Shown here in pieces: positions 10,655 through 19,042 of a DNA stretch of 64,000 nt. The translations under genes were made by a program, and so were the position numbers. The notes below the pieces were generated by a model. The model was not told the DNA's origin, made no database searches, and saw only the letters and a list, made by a program, of their open reading frames with translations. The stretch covers positions 62,001 through 126,000 of the forward strand of contig CAJNDT010004591.1 in NCBI GenBank assembly GCA_905221615.1, in the 5' to 3' direction. The DNA comes from Symbiodinium sp. CCMP2592. Its lineage: Eukaryota; Sar; Dinophyceae; Suessiales; Symbiodiniaceae. The stretch's first letter is position 1; every line of letters starts with the position of its first letter.

Positions 10655-10800
10655 TATAGAGCTCCAATTAGTATTGTTATTCTTTTTGTTGTTATTACTG
10701 CTATTAGTATTTTTATTGTTATATATATATATTTTTTTTGTTGTTGTATTTTACTTTTTGTTGCTATTAACATAATCCCTGTTGCTGATTTTTCGGACGT
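10655..10800. repeat. T-rich low-complexity stretch
   Basis: Runs of TTATTGTTATT, an (AT)n segment and T8. The open frames across it are composition artefacts. Confidence 0.6.
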
Positions 10801-10864
10801 TCCTTAGAGGTGCTTGAGACTACAGCGATCGGAGCTTCAGGGCTCGGGGTGTCCGGTCCGAAAC

Positions 10865-10968
10865 CCTGTTTAGGGTTTAGGGGGTTTAGGGTTCAGGGTT
10901 TAGGGGGTCTGAGGTTTAGGGGGTTTAGTTTAGGGTTTAGTTTAGGGTTTAGGGTTTAGGGTTTAGGT
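10865..10968 (+). repeat. TTTAGGG tract
   Basis: Several perfect adjacent TTTAGGG units mixed with GGTTTAGGGG variants. Confidence 0.8.
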
Positions 10969-11079
10969 TGGGTACGGCCCCGACTCAGGAATAGTTGAAT
11001 TATATTCATAATAAGAATGTATCAGGACCTTCATAGTAGCCCTGTTATAGACTCTTACTGTATGGGGGCAGTACCTGAG
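10969..11079. repeat. Foldback element, family F4
   Basis: GGGTACGGCCCCGACTCAGG at the left; TATGGGGGCAGTACC at the right. The internal segment (TTATATTCATAATAAGAATG, CCTTCATAGTAGCCC) recurs in opposite orientation at 32845-32949, which shows it is a dispersed family. Confidence 0.75.
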
Positions 11080-11154
11080 GTTTAGGGTTCCTAGGTGCAA
11101 GGGAGCTTCAAGGCTCTTGGGGCCCCGGGATCCTTCTGCTTCTTGCGTGCGCGT

Positions 11155-11285
11155 GCAGGGTTCAGGATTTAAGGTTGAGGGTTGAAGGTTTAGGGTTGAA
11201 GGTTTAGGGTTTAAGGTTTAGGATTTAAGGTTTAGGGTTTAAGGTTTAGGATTTAAGGTTCAGGGTTGAAGGTTTAGGGTTTAGG
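11155..11285 (+). repeat. TTTAGGG/TTTAAGG tract
   Basis: Alternating GGTTTAGGG and GGTTTAAGG units. Confidence 0.8.
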
Positions 11286-11689
11286 GTACCACCGTTGTGG
11301 TGACATGCATCGAAACGTCGTAAGCTACTCGCGAGCGCATGAAATGTGTAATGGGGGGGAGGGATGTTTCGTTGGCAGTGCACATGTCGAGATCGCAGGA
11401 GCTCGTGGTGTAGCAGCTTCACGGATTTGACGCGGAACCTCATGATGCCTCGGAAAGCATATCGTTTCCATATTCCCTTTAGCCACCAGAGAGATTTTAT
11501 AGCAATATATGAAATATTCCACCCAAACCCCATTCTAACTTTTAAGTCCCCGCTTAAGAAGACAAAAAGATACCCAAAACCCTATTCTAACTGCCCAATC
11601 TTAGCTTGCTGTAGAGGAGCCTCGACCCCTACCCCTGAGGCCCTAAACCCTGAAACCTTAGCCCGTAGACCCCTAAACCCAAAACCCCA
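11286..11689. other. Unassigned 0.4-kb stretch
   Basis: Unique sequence with overlapping open frames on both strands and no recognisable protein. Telomere-like units resume near 11640. Confidence 0.3.
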
Positions 11690-11787
11690 ATGCCCCTTTA
11701 AACAGGAATATAGCTTAAATCATAATATGAAGCCCTAAATAATTTAACCCATCTTCCTTCGTTAAGGGGTATTGGGCTCTCTCTGTA
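11690..11787. repeat. Foldback element, family F9
   Basis: TGCCCCTTTAAACAGGAATA pairs imperfectly with the right end CTTCGTTAAGGGGTATTGGG. The inner part (AAATCATAATATGAAGCCCT) is the reverse complement of the inner part of the copy at 42809-42897. Confidence 0.7.
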
Positions 11788-12417
11788 CCTCTGGAGCCGA
11801 AACCCAAACCTTCTTGTGTTTGGGCTCATGAGAGTTGAGCCCTTGCAAGCAGCAGCAAGACCCACGTAGCACGCTGATGGCAGTTTGCAGTTTGGAACAT
11901 GCAGAACGAGACGTCCAAGAGTAACACCTGCATGTGACAGAACTTGGGGGGTTTAGGGCTTTAGGGTTCGGGGCTTCGGGTTTAGGGTTTAGGCTTCAGG
12001 CGTTTCCATCTTGGTGTTTGTTTGCTTTCCACTCTGCGCGAAAAAACGTTCCCGGCCATGGATGCCGGCGGCTTTCATCAGGAGTTTTCCGAGGCCGGGG
12101 GGGGGGGGGGGGTTTGGGGTTTGAGGGTTTAGGGTTTATGGTTTCGGGTTTTTTTCTGGGGGGTTCTTCTGGTTTAGGGTTTAGGGTTCTGAGGACACTC
12201 AGGGTTCTTAACTTTTTTACTTTTGTTCTGACTGTTAGGATTTGTTGTGGAGGGTTCAGGATTTACATTCCTATGTCCTTGGAGATGCTAGCTGTAGAGG
12301 GTTTTTGAAAATTGGGATAGAGTTTCGGGGTATGTTATATCCGTAGCGCCTCGAGTACTCCAGCAATCTTCGAGGCGTCTTTGCAAGATTCTGCTTTAGG
12401 GTTTAGGGGTTTAGGGT
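11788..12417. other. Intergenic stretch with telomere-like tracts and a poly-G run
   Basis: TTTAGGG tracts occur near 11940-12000, 12115-12190 and 12394-12417, plus a run of more than ten G near 12098-12112. The last tract is the insertion site of element 2. Confidence 0.6.
12413..12417. repeat. Left target-site duplication, AGGGT
   Basis: It matches 24726-24730 if the LTR is taken as 165 bp. Since the target is itself TTTAGGG repeat, the match could be partly chance. Confidence 0.6.
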
Positions 12418-12582
12418 TGTGAAATTTCCCTGTCTTGAAGTGCCGTGTTGACATGTCCTCATGCGAGCGTAGTCTTTTGAGTTAGACCTGAACGCACCCT
12501 GTACGACAGACGTCTTGGGCTCAGACCAAAAAGTGCGCTCGTAGTGTGGTTGGACACTCACTAATCCAGTTCCTGCTTCAAA
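12418..12582 (+). repeat. 5' LTR of element 2
   Basis: Starts TGTGAAATTTCCC and ends CCTGCTTCA(AA). I compared it base by base with 24561-24725 and found no difference. At about 165 bp it is short for a 12-kb element. The canonical TG...CA ends give 12418-12580; the extra AA gives a matching 5-bp flank. Confidence 0.95.
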
Positions 12583-12583
12583 C

Positions 12584-12601
12584 TGGTAGCGGAGCTGTGA
12601 G
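12584..12601 (+). promoter_or_regulatory. Primer-binding site, tRNA-iMet-like
   Basis: TGGTAGCGGAGCTGTGAG begins one to three bases after the LTR. TGG matches the tRNA CCA end, and TGGTAGCNGAG resembles the complement of initiator tRNA-Met 3' ends, the usual copia primer. Confidence 0.7.
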
Positions 12602-12634
12602 GACAACCACTAGTGTTTCACCCCCGTAGAGCCT

Positions 12635-15600
12635 GTGGTCCGGGGTCCGTTGGGTAGAGTAGTGATAGTCGCGGCGCAAAGGCCCCTTCTATCTGAAGCC
12701 ATGAGCGTGGCAGGTTTGCGTTACCAGCCCAATCTCTGGTCACAGAACCTGAGCCCTGCAGAAACGAAAAGCGGTTCGTACATATACGACGGTACGGCTG
12801 CTGGCTTCCACGATTGGTGCTTCCGGACACAGATCCGCGTGCTGCAACATAAGGAGAAGCAGCGGCGCGAAGCTCTTAAGGACCTGCGATTTGCCGAGTC
12901 GGCAAGGGCCAAGAGCGAGTCACCAAGGAAGTGGCGTGGCAGGGCAAGTCAGGGGACCAGTGCATCGCCCACAGATGGTGATGGAAGCAGCGGTATACCC
13001 GCCAGTCCGTCCAGCGCAAAACGGACTAAGCCCGCGTCCGAGGCAGAAGATGAGGATGCGGAGTCATTGCCGTCGCACCCCAGCCAAGTGGCGGGCGACG
13101 ATGAGCAAGAGCCGGACACAGATCCGGCGGTGTACACCTTGCAAGACATTAAGGACGAGTCGCTTGATATGAGCGAATGCGTTAGCAAGATCTTGGAGGG
13201 TCTCCGAGGAGACGCCTTTTGCATCGCTCGCGACGTCGGCCTGGAACGTCTGCTTCGCCATGATGGCGTCGACTACCTGATAGAAGAAATCAGGAGGCAA
13301 GCTTTCCCTCTTCAATCTGAAGAGGCGTCCGAACTTTTCCGTCAGGGACAGCTCCTGACGGGCCCACTTGCAAAGCAACCCGGCGAGCCTATGTTGTCTT
13401 ACATAGCCCGCCGAAAGCGGTGGTGGTCGACCTTGCGTGAGCTGGATCCTGATATCCGCCTTTCTGAAGCAATGAGGGCTAATCTCCTTGTTGAGCTTTC
13501 AGGGTTGGAAAGGAACGAACAGCTAATGGTCAAGACCGCCGCCCGCGTACACACCGTGGATGAGTACGCACGCGTCCTTGTTCAGCATCACTCAGTGGTG
13601 CACATGAAGGAACGTCTTCTTACCCAGAAGGACCCTAGTGGCCCAGGTAAGACCTGGAGACGTTTCGACGCTAAGCCACAATACCCTAAGTTTGGCTATA
13701 TGGGGTATGATGGTAGTGCCGCAGAGTATGGTCACCAGGAACAACAGGAATCCGCGGAAGGCTACGGTGACGGCTACGGCGAAGAAGCATACCAGGCCAC
13801 AGCGTCTGGGGGAGATGATGCGGATGAATGGATTGATGATGAAGATCTAGCATTGCAACTCAACGCCTATACGGCAGTGGCATATGAAGCTGAGATTGAC
13901 GATTTGGATGATTCCTATGCCGAGTCAGTTCAGCTTGCGTACGCGGCACAGACCGCCTTTGCCCAGGCGAAAGGAAAAGGAAAAGGGAAGAACAAGGGCA
14001 AGTCCTCCGGAAAATCCGGAGGGAAAGTCGTGCGTAGCAATTTGACCATTGCTGATCGTAAGGCCAAGTTGGCAGAGCTTAAGGCAAAGAGTAGGTGCCT
14101 GAAGTGCGGTGTGATCGGCCATTGGGCCGGAGATGCTGCCTGCAAGTTTAGCGGTAAGGGCAATGGCCCCAAGGGCACCACAACCCCAGCACAGTCTGGG
14201 GGAACTGCCAACGCAGCCGCAAAGCCGGCGACGCCGAAGCCTCAGGCGTATTTCGCCGCAGTGGAGGAGGATGACACAGAGTGTGTCCATCTGTCGAATG
14301 CGAGCGCTGGTAGGCTCGAGGGTTACCCAGCCAACCTTGAGCTGACTCCCTCAAAGACCAATACCGGCAAAGGCCGCGGCAATGAAACCCTCTTCTCACC
14401 ACAGCTTCGGCGCACAGCCGCCGCTAGGATCATGCGTGACAGCCCGCCTGAGGGTTCCGATCGCGTTTTCTCCTTTGGTCAGCATAAGGGTCTGACTTAT
14501 GAGCGTGTCTTGTATACGTTTCCTGGGTATGTTCTTTGGGGACGCACGCAGAAGTGCCCATCCATAAATTTGGCCGATTTCTTGGATTGGGTCACGGAGT
14601 ACTTCGATGTGCGTGATGATAACCCCATTAGCATCACGAGAAGGGATGTTCCCCTCAGCCAGGAACCCCCGCCTGAACCCTTTCAGCCCGAGGTTCGCCT
14701 CGCCGCGTCAGCTGCTTCGTCCAGCGAAGGCCCCCGGAAATGCCGGGGAGGTTGCAAGGAGTTCAACAAGTCGGGGAGTAACGCATACATAGACACGCGG
14801 ACCTGTAAGAAATGCGGCACCGTCACTAAGACGAAGAAAGAGAAGCCTGTCATAGACCAGGCCACATGCCCCCACACCTCCACCGAGAGGTCGGGTAGCA
14901 GTAGGAAGACCTCCCGCATTAAGTGCAAGCTTTGTGGGATGCTTCTAGATGAGCAGCCGCAGACCGAGCGAAAGGCTAGGGATGACGCAGCCACAGTGCT
15001 GCGGGAGTCCAACACCCTGGACTTCGATCTTCTGCGCAGCATAGTCGGCAGCACGGGGGATAGCCTCCCCGTAGAGGTAGTAGTTCCGGCTATTGCCCAG
15101 TTTCAAGAGACCATAGAGGGTCACTTCGTAACCGAGCCCGTGATATCCCGCGGTGACCTTCTCGCATACCTGCAAGAGGCCTTAGACGATCACTCTGCGC
15201 CATCGACCAACAACAGTTGGGAAGTGGCGTCGGCGAGATCGCGCTCCTCGAGGGCCTCCGCGACGAGGCACGCCTTCGTGGCTTTCACTGAGGGGGTCAC
15301 AGATATCCATCCGGCTTTGGTTGATTTGCCCGTAGTAAATATCTACGAGGATAAGCACGTATACGCCGTGTTGGATGAGGGCTGTAACTCGACTGTTCAC
15401 GGTAGCGATTGGATAGCAAACGCGGCGGGGAAACTTGCGAACTTCGGTTACAGCACGAGGTTTAAACCTGAGGGCAATCGTACCTTCAAGGGTCTTAGCG
15501 GTGCTACCGAAACCCTGGGTAGCAGGACCATACCTTTCTCTATAATGGGATTGGAGCAGGACTTGAGAGTTCCGGGCGTCCTTGATTCACATGAGATTAA

Positions 15601-18600
15601 GGGTACAGCCCCTCTCCTTTTGTCCCTTTACGCCCAGGCCCAACTTGGTATAACCAAGGATCTTCGGTTTGGTGAGTGTGGTGTTCGACTTCCTTCTGAG
15701 GATAGCATCATTAGGATCAAGCTGTGTCGGACACATGACTCAGGGCTGTTATGCATAAACATAACAGAAGGTTTGACCCAGGTGAAACAACCCCGTCTCA
15801 TAAAGAGCTTCCAAATCCCCTCGCCGCCAGTTCCTATATTTAGGTCTGCCGCCGCCGCCGCCTTAGCTCACTCAGAGTCTGTGAGCTCACCTCGAGATGC
15901 AACAGCGGCAGATGACGCAGTGGCAACAAGTCGCAGTCACAGTACTGTAGATGCAGGCCATGGTCATAGCACTGTAGGCGTAGGCCACGGTCACAGCTTC
16001 ACAACGACAGCTGAGAATCGCAACAACACTAAGCGACGCATAAGCGTAGCGTTCCCGAACCATTGCATGGTAGGCACGTCCGTAGGAGACACGGAGCCCG
16101 CCGCGATGGCCGCAGCAGAGGGGCAGTTGCCTAAGAAGGCGCCCCCGACGGCAAAGGCTGCACCGAAGATTTCAGCAGCGCCGGACCCTGGCCACAGTGC
16201 CATGGCGACCTCCCCTGCGGTCGGCCACAGTGCCGCACCGGTGATCACTCCTGCTTTCGCCGCGCCTGCGCCTAAGGCGCCGCCTGGAAGTGGCTTGCCA
16301 AAGAAGGCGCCTCCCATAGAGAAGGCTAGGCCTGGGGATAGCCCAGGGATACCGCCAGCAGCCCGTGCCACAGTGCATCCGAAGGAGATTGCACGAGGGC
16401 ACCGTGAGCTGGCCGAGTTCGATGCGGTTGTGAAGAAGGACCCGCATAACAGGCCCCTGGTTATAATGGCAGGTGGAGGACCCCATGGTCCGGAGCTCGA
16501 CACTCCTCTTCCAGCATCCGTGTATAATCCGGATTTGGCCTTGCTGCCGTACTATGCGGGGGACACAGCGAACCCGGACATCATTATTGATGTTTTTACC
16601 TGGGGCTATGAGCACCATGCCTGGCTGCAACGCGTCAGAGGGAAGTGGACGGCGGCCGAGCTCTTCGCACAGCACGAAGAGATGGAAACGCATGCGATCA
16701 CGACGTATGCATCTGCCACTAGCTATATGCTAGTGATGTTGGACATGGTGTGGCTAAAGGACGATCGGAAAGACGATCTGACGCCTGCAGAAGCCCAACA
16801 GCGCAACGACGAACAGCGCGACCGCACAAAGCATGTTGGGTCAAACCCCGATATAATTCGGGAGCACGCAGACCATCCCAACTTGATCGCCCACGTCAGG
16901 CACATCGTGGCGAACGTCCTTGACGCTAAGGACGCTGGGATTCGGTCCATTGCCGTGCATGTCGTTTGCAAAGCCAACAGACATAGATCTGTTGCGGCGG
17001 GTATCCTTACCCATGCGACGTTTTTGGAGCTTGTGCCAGATTGCTCCGTCAGCCTCACTCACATGAGTGCAGCGAACAGTTGGCCGTTCATGGGCAGCAA
17101 AGCGTGCAAAGGACAGTGTCCCAAGTGTTTGCACCGCGCCCCTGGCATAGCCCAGGAGGTCGAGGAGCTTACGAGGTCCTTCGTCGACGCTGTCCGCACA
17201 GACGGACCAGAGGATAATGAGTGCATCCTCGTCGTGGAGCCGCAGTGTGCACGCCCCGATGATCAGCCTACATATGCTGAGCGGTTTCATGCACAGCTGC
17301 TTGCAGAGGGCCGCATACAGGCACCGGTGACGGGGGTAGGCCCCCTTGATAGGCCTCCCCTGGCAGGCGAGACCGCGTATCAGGCTGCAACCCGCATGGG
17401 GCTGGTCGGCAAGACACATACATCGTATGTGGCAAAGTTCGACCCGAACTCTCTCACTGCGGCGATGAACCGTGCACAGGGCACAGCCCCTGGAGGACGC
17501 CTGCCTTCGGTTACTTTTAGCTCGGGTCCTAACCCTGCTAGTTCTAGCGTAGGTGCGTCAGCCAAGGGCGGAGCGGCCCCCATAGAGAGGCCGAAGGATA
17601 CACCAGCGCCGCCGCCGGCAAAGTCCGGTGGAGCACAGGACCGCGCAGCGACGCCGACAGGGTCGTCGGCTCGGATTCGCAGGCTCGAGGCCGAGGTCCA
17701 TGACCTCACCGATGCGAATCGCTGCCAGGAAAGCACTATAAGTGACTTGAGAGAGGCCCTCAACAACGTGAAGCGGCAGCGCGATAATGCGTATGATCGG
17801 CTGCAGGACATGCGCGAGAGGGCAGAAGACGCGGAACACCGGGCCGATAGGGCCGAGGCGGAGCTCAAGAGGCTTACGCGCCGCTCCAGATCGCGTCGCA
17901 GGCGGAGGGATAGTTCCTCCTCGAGCAGGGGCCATCACCGTGACCGTACCCGAGAGAGACGGCGAATGGACTCCAGACCTCGGGATAGGTCCGAGGCTCC
18001 GACTCGCCAGCGCACCTCCCGTTGGGGTCGCGTCCGCGACCCAGGTGACCGTGCGGATCGGGACACAGCTCCCGAGCCCGAACGCATTCGTGCTGCAGGC
18101 CGGGACACAGCTCCCGAGCGTGAGCGCACGAATCCTCGCCCCTCTGCACGGCCGGAGGTGGATTATGAGCCCGACAAAGGCAAGGGCAAAGGCAAGACGG
18201 CACCCCACAGCGTGTACGACGAGGTCGAGTACGACGACGGCACAGGTGCGGGAGACTGGGATCCACCGGGACCCAGGACCAACCTTGGCAGCAGGCGCCC
18301 GCCTGAGCCGCCGGAGCCACCGCGCTTCCGAGGCAGTACTGGTTACAATAGGTTTCCAGAGCGGGAGAATCCGCACCGCCCCATGACGGCCAGAGAGTCA
18401 TGGTGGTATTTCCACGGCGATAGGCCGTCGGACGAGTGGAACGACGCGGAATGGGCAGAATTCCGTCGTCAGTTTCCGAAGCCCCCAGACCAAGGCAAGC
18501 TCGTCGAAATCGACGAGAGGATCCTGGCCATCGACGTTGGTGCCATAGGACTCAGCCCCGACACAGGTTTCGGGTGGAACAGGCGCATCGTGTTTCAGGA

Positions 18601-19042
18601 CTTCCCTGATGGCGTGCTGACCGACCTATATGAGGTGATGCGCGAGAAGCAGGCGCCAGCGTGCTGGATCGGTCCATATGCACCGAGGCGTTTCTGGGCT
18701 GGTGATAAAAATCACCACGAACTCAGCGAGCGGCACAACATAAAGTGCACTGTGGTCACCCGCCACACAGGCCGTTCGTATAAGCCGACGGGCAAGCTAC
18801 GGGACATAGATCCCATAGGATACTTGTTTTCCCATCTGGACCCCTCCGACGGTACCAGTTGGACGTATGAAGGCGCATGCTTTCCGCCGGGGTCAGTCTC
18901 CGAGAAGCTGCCCACCGAAACCGGTGGAGCCGAGCAAGCATGCCCGACGCAAGAACCGTCGCATACGTCGCGCTTTGGGTGTTTCCCTTGGCGTTCGACG
19001 CGGCCACAGTGCCCCACCAGATCGAGGACACAGATGCCTTGA
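12635..19042 (+). CDS. ORF1 of element 2: gag, zinc modules, protease-like, RapZ-like module (2135 aa)
   Basis: The ATG lies about 50 nt after the LTR, so this is the first frame of the genomic RNA; a second ATG at 12701 is possible. Domains: gag-like helical region at about 190-340; Gly/Lys-rich linker; zinc knuckle C-x2-C-x4-H-x6-C at residue 488; FGQHKGLTYERVL patch at about 610-650 resembling the C-terminal ExoX-type module; paired zinc ribbons (CRGGC, CKKCG, CPH, CKLCG) at about 700-770; protease-like LDEGCNST at 914; His-rich GHGHS repeats near 1110; a module ending VVCKANRHRS (Cys1445-x5-Arg1451) followed by C-x3-C-x2-C at about 1490; coiled coil at about 1680-1750; Arg/Ser tract at about 1750-1800; and an unrecognised C-terminal domain at about 1900-2080. 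It ends in an overlap with ORF2, one base back. Confidence 0.88.
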   Translation: MVRGPLGRVVIVAAQRPLLSEAMSVAGLRYQPNLWSQNLSPAETKSGSYIYDGTAAGFHDWCFRTQIRVLQHKEKQRREALKDLRFAESARAKSESPRKWRGRASQGTSASPTDGDGSSGIPASPSSAKRTKPASEAEDEDAESLPSHPSQVAGDDEQEPDTDPAVYTLQDIKDESLDMSECVSKILEGLRGDAFCIARDVGLERLLRHDGVDYLIEEIRRQAFPLQSEEASELFRQGQLLTGPLAKQPGEPMLSYIARRKRWWSTLRELDPDIRLSEAMRANLLVELSGLERNEQLMVKTAARVHTVDEYARVLVQHHSVVHMKERLLTQKDPSGPGKTWRRFDAKPQYPKFGYMGYDGSAAEYGHQEQQESAEGYGDGYGEEAYQATASGGDDADEWIDDEDLALQLNAYTAVAYEAEIDDLDDSYAESVQLAYAAQTAFAQAKGKGKGKNKGKSSGKSGGKVVRSNLTIADRKAKLAELKAKSRCLKCGVIGHWAGDAACKFSGKGNGPKGTTTPAQSGGTANAAAKPATPKPQAYFAAVEEDDTECVHLSNASAGRLEGYPANLELTPSKTNTGKGRGNETLFSPQLRRTAAARIMRDSPPEGSDRVFSFGQHKGLTYERVLYTFPGYVLWGRTQKCPSINLADFLDWVTEYFDVRDDNPISITRRDVPLSQEPPPEPFQPEVRLAASAASSSEGPRKCRGGCKEFNKSGSNAYIDTRTCKKCGTVTKTKKEKPVIDQATCPHTSTERSGSSRKTSRIKCKLCGMLLDEQPQTERKARDDAATVLRESNTLDFDLLRSIVGSTGDSLPVEVVVPAIAQFQETIEGHFVTEPVISRGDLLAYLQEALDDHSAPSTNNSWEVASARSRSSRASATRHAFVAFTEGVTDIHPALVDLPVVNIYEDKHVYAVLDEGCNSTVHGSDWIANAAGKLANFGYSTRFKPEGNRTFKGLSGATETLGSRTIPFSIMGLEQDLRVPGVLDSHEIKGTAPLLLSLYAQAQLGITKDLRFGECGVRLPSEDSIIRIKLCRTHDSGLLCINITEGLTQVKQPRLIKSFQIPSPPVPIFRSAAAAALAHSESVSSPRDATAADDAVATSRSHSTVDAGHGHSTVGVGHGHSFTTTAENRNNTKRRISVAFPNHCMVGTSVGDTEPAAMAAAEGQLPKKAPPTAKAAPKISAAPDPGHSAMATSPAVGHSAAPVITPAFAAPAPKAPPGSGLPKKAPPIEKARPGDSPGIPPAARATVHPKEIARGHRELAEFDAVVKKDPHNRPLVIMAGGGPHGPELDTPLPASVYNPDLALLPYYAGDTANPDIIIDVFTWGYEHHAWLQRVRGKWTAAELFAQHEEMETHAITTYASATSYMLVMLDMVWLKDDRKDDLTPAEAQQRNDEQRDRTKHVGSNPDIIREHADHPNLIAHVRHIVANVLDAKDAGIRSIAVHVVCKANRHRSVAAGILTHATFLELVPDCSVSLTHMSAANSWPFMGSKACKGQCPKCLHRAPGIAQEVEELTRSFVDAVRTDGPEDNECILVVEPQCARPDDQPTYAERFHAQLLAEGRIQAPVTGVGPLDRPPLAGETAYQAATRMGLVGKTHTSYVAKFDPNSLTAAMNRAQGTAPGGRLPSVTFSSGPNPASSSVGASAKGGAAPIERPKDTPAPPPAKSGGAQDRAATPTGSSARIRRLEAEVHDLTDANRCQESTISDLREALNNVKRQRDNAYDRLQDMRERAEDAEHRADRAEAELKRLTRRSRSRRRRRDSSSSSRGHHRDRTRERRRMDSRPRDRSEAPTRQRTSRWGRVRDPGDRADRDTAPEPERIRAAGRDTAPERERTNPRPSARPEVDYEPDKGKGKGKTAPHSVYDEVEYDDGTGAGDWDPPGPRTNLGSRRPPEPPEPPRFRGSTGYNRFPERENPHRPMTARESWWYFHGDRPSDEWNDAEWAEFRRQFPKPPDQGKLVEIDERILAIDVGAIGLSPDTGFGWNRRIVFQDFPDGVLTDLYEVMREKQAPACWIGPYAPRRFWAGDKNHHELSERHNIKCTVVTRHTGRSYKPTGKLRDIDPIGYLFSHLDPSDGTSWTYEGACFPPGSVSEKLPTETGGAEQACPTQEPSHTSRFGCFPWRSTRPQCPTRSRTQMP
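14096..14143 (+). other. Zinc knuckle of element 2 gag
   Basis: CLKCGVIGHWAGDAAC gives C-x2-C-x4-H-x6-C, two residues longer than the standard x4 at the end. It is preceded by a Gly/Lys-rich linker, the usual nucleocapsid context. Confidence 0.75.
14462..14935 (+). other. ExoX-C-like patch plus double zinc ribbon in ORF1
   Basis: FGQHKGLTYERVLYTFPGY resembles the small KG-x-T/S-[FY]-x-x-V motif found at the C-terminus of ExoX-type nucleases and related DNA-repair proteins. The following 70 residues carry at least eight Cys/His in CxxC-type pairs. Function inferred only as nucleic-acid binding. Confidence 0.5.
15374..15397 (+). other. Aspartic-protease-like motif of element 2
   Basis: LDEGCNSTVHG at residue 914 sits where copia protease belongs, preceded by a hydrophobic strand (VYAVL). 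The usual D-S/T-G is D-E-G here, so catalysis is uncertain. Confidence 0.5.
16460..17140 (+). other. RapZ C-terminal-like / C-x5-R module inside ORF1
   Basis: The module starts VIMAGGGPHGPEL, has alternating strands and helices, and reaches AVHVVCKANRHRSVAAG, then a C-x3-C-x2-C cluster. C-x5-R-S is shared by the bacterial RapZ C-terminal domain (CTGGxHRS) and by cysteine phosphatases; the HRSVA ending favours the RapZ type. Its purpose in a retrotransposon is unknown. Confidence 0.5.
18877..19042 (+). promoter_or_regulatory. ORF1/ORF2 overlap, -1 frame step
   Basis: ORF1 and ORF2 overlap by at least 166 nt, with ORF2 in the -1 frame. Within it TTTCCCT (18982-18988) reads T TTC CCT in ORF1 phase, which fits the X XXY YYZ slip pattern, though CCC is not a favoured Y. 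A sequencing indel or natural mutation would look the same. Confidence 0.4.

Noticed and set aside
10535-10807. 90-aa frame with Ile/Val/Phe-rich tail resembling a membrane protein
   Set aside because: The hydrophobic part comes from T-rich low-complexity sequence, and the minus strand is equally open.
16172-18401. Several minus-strand frames of 160-270 aa within element 2 ORF1
   Set aside because: Shadows of GC-rich coding sequence on the plus strand; they contain no motif.
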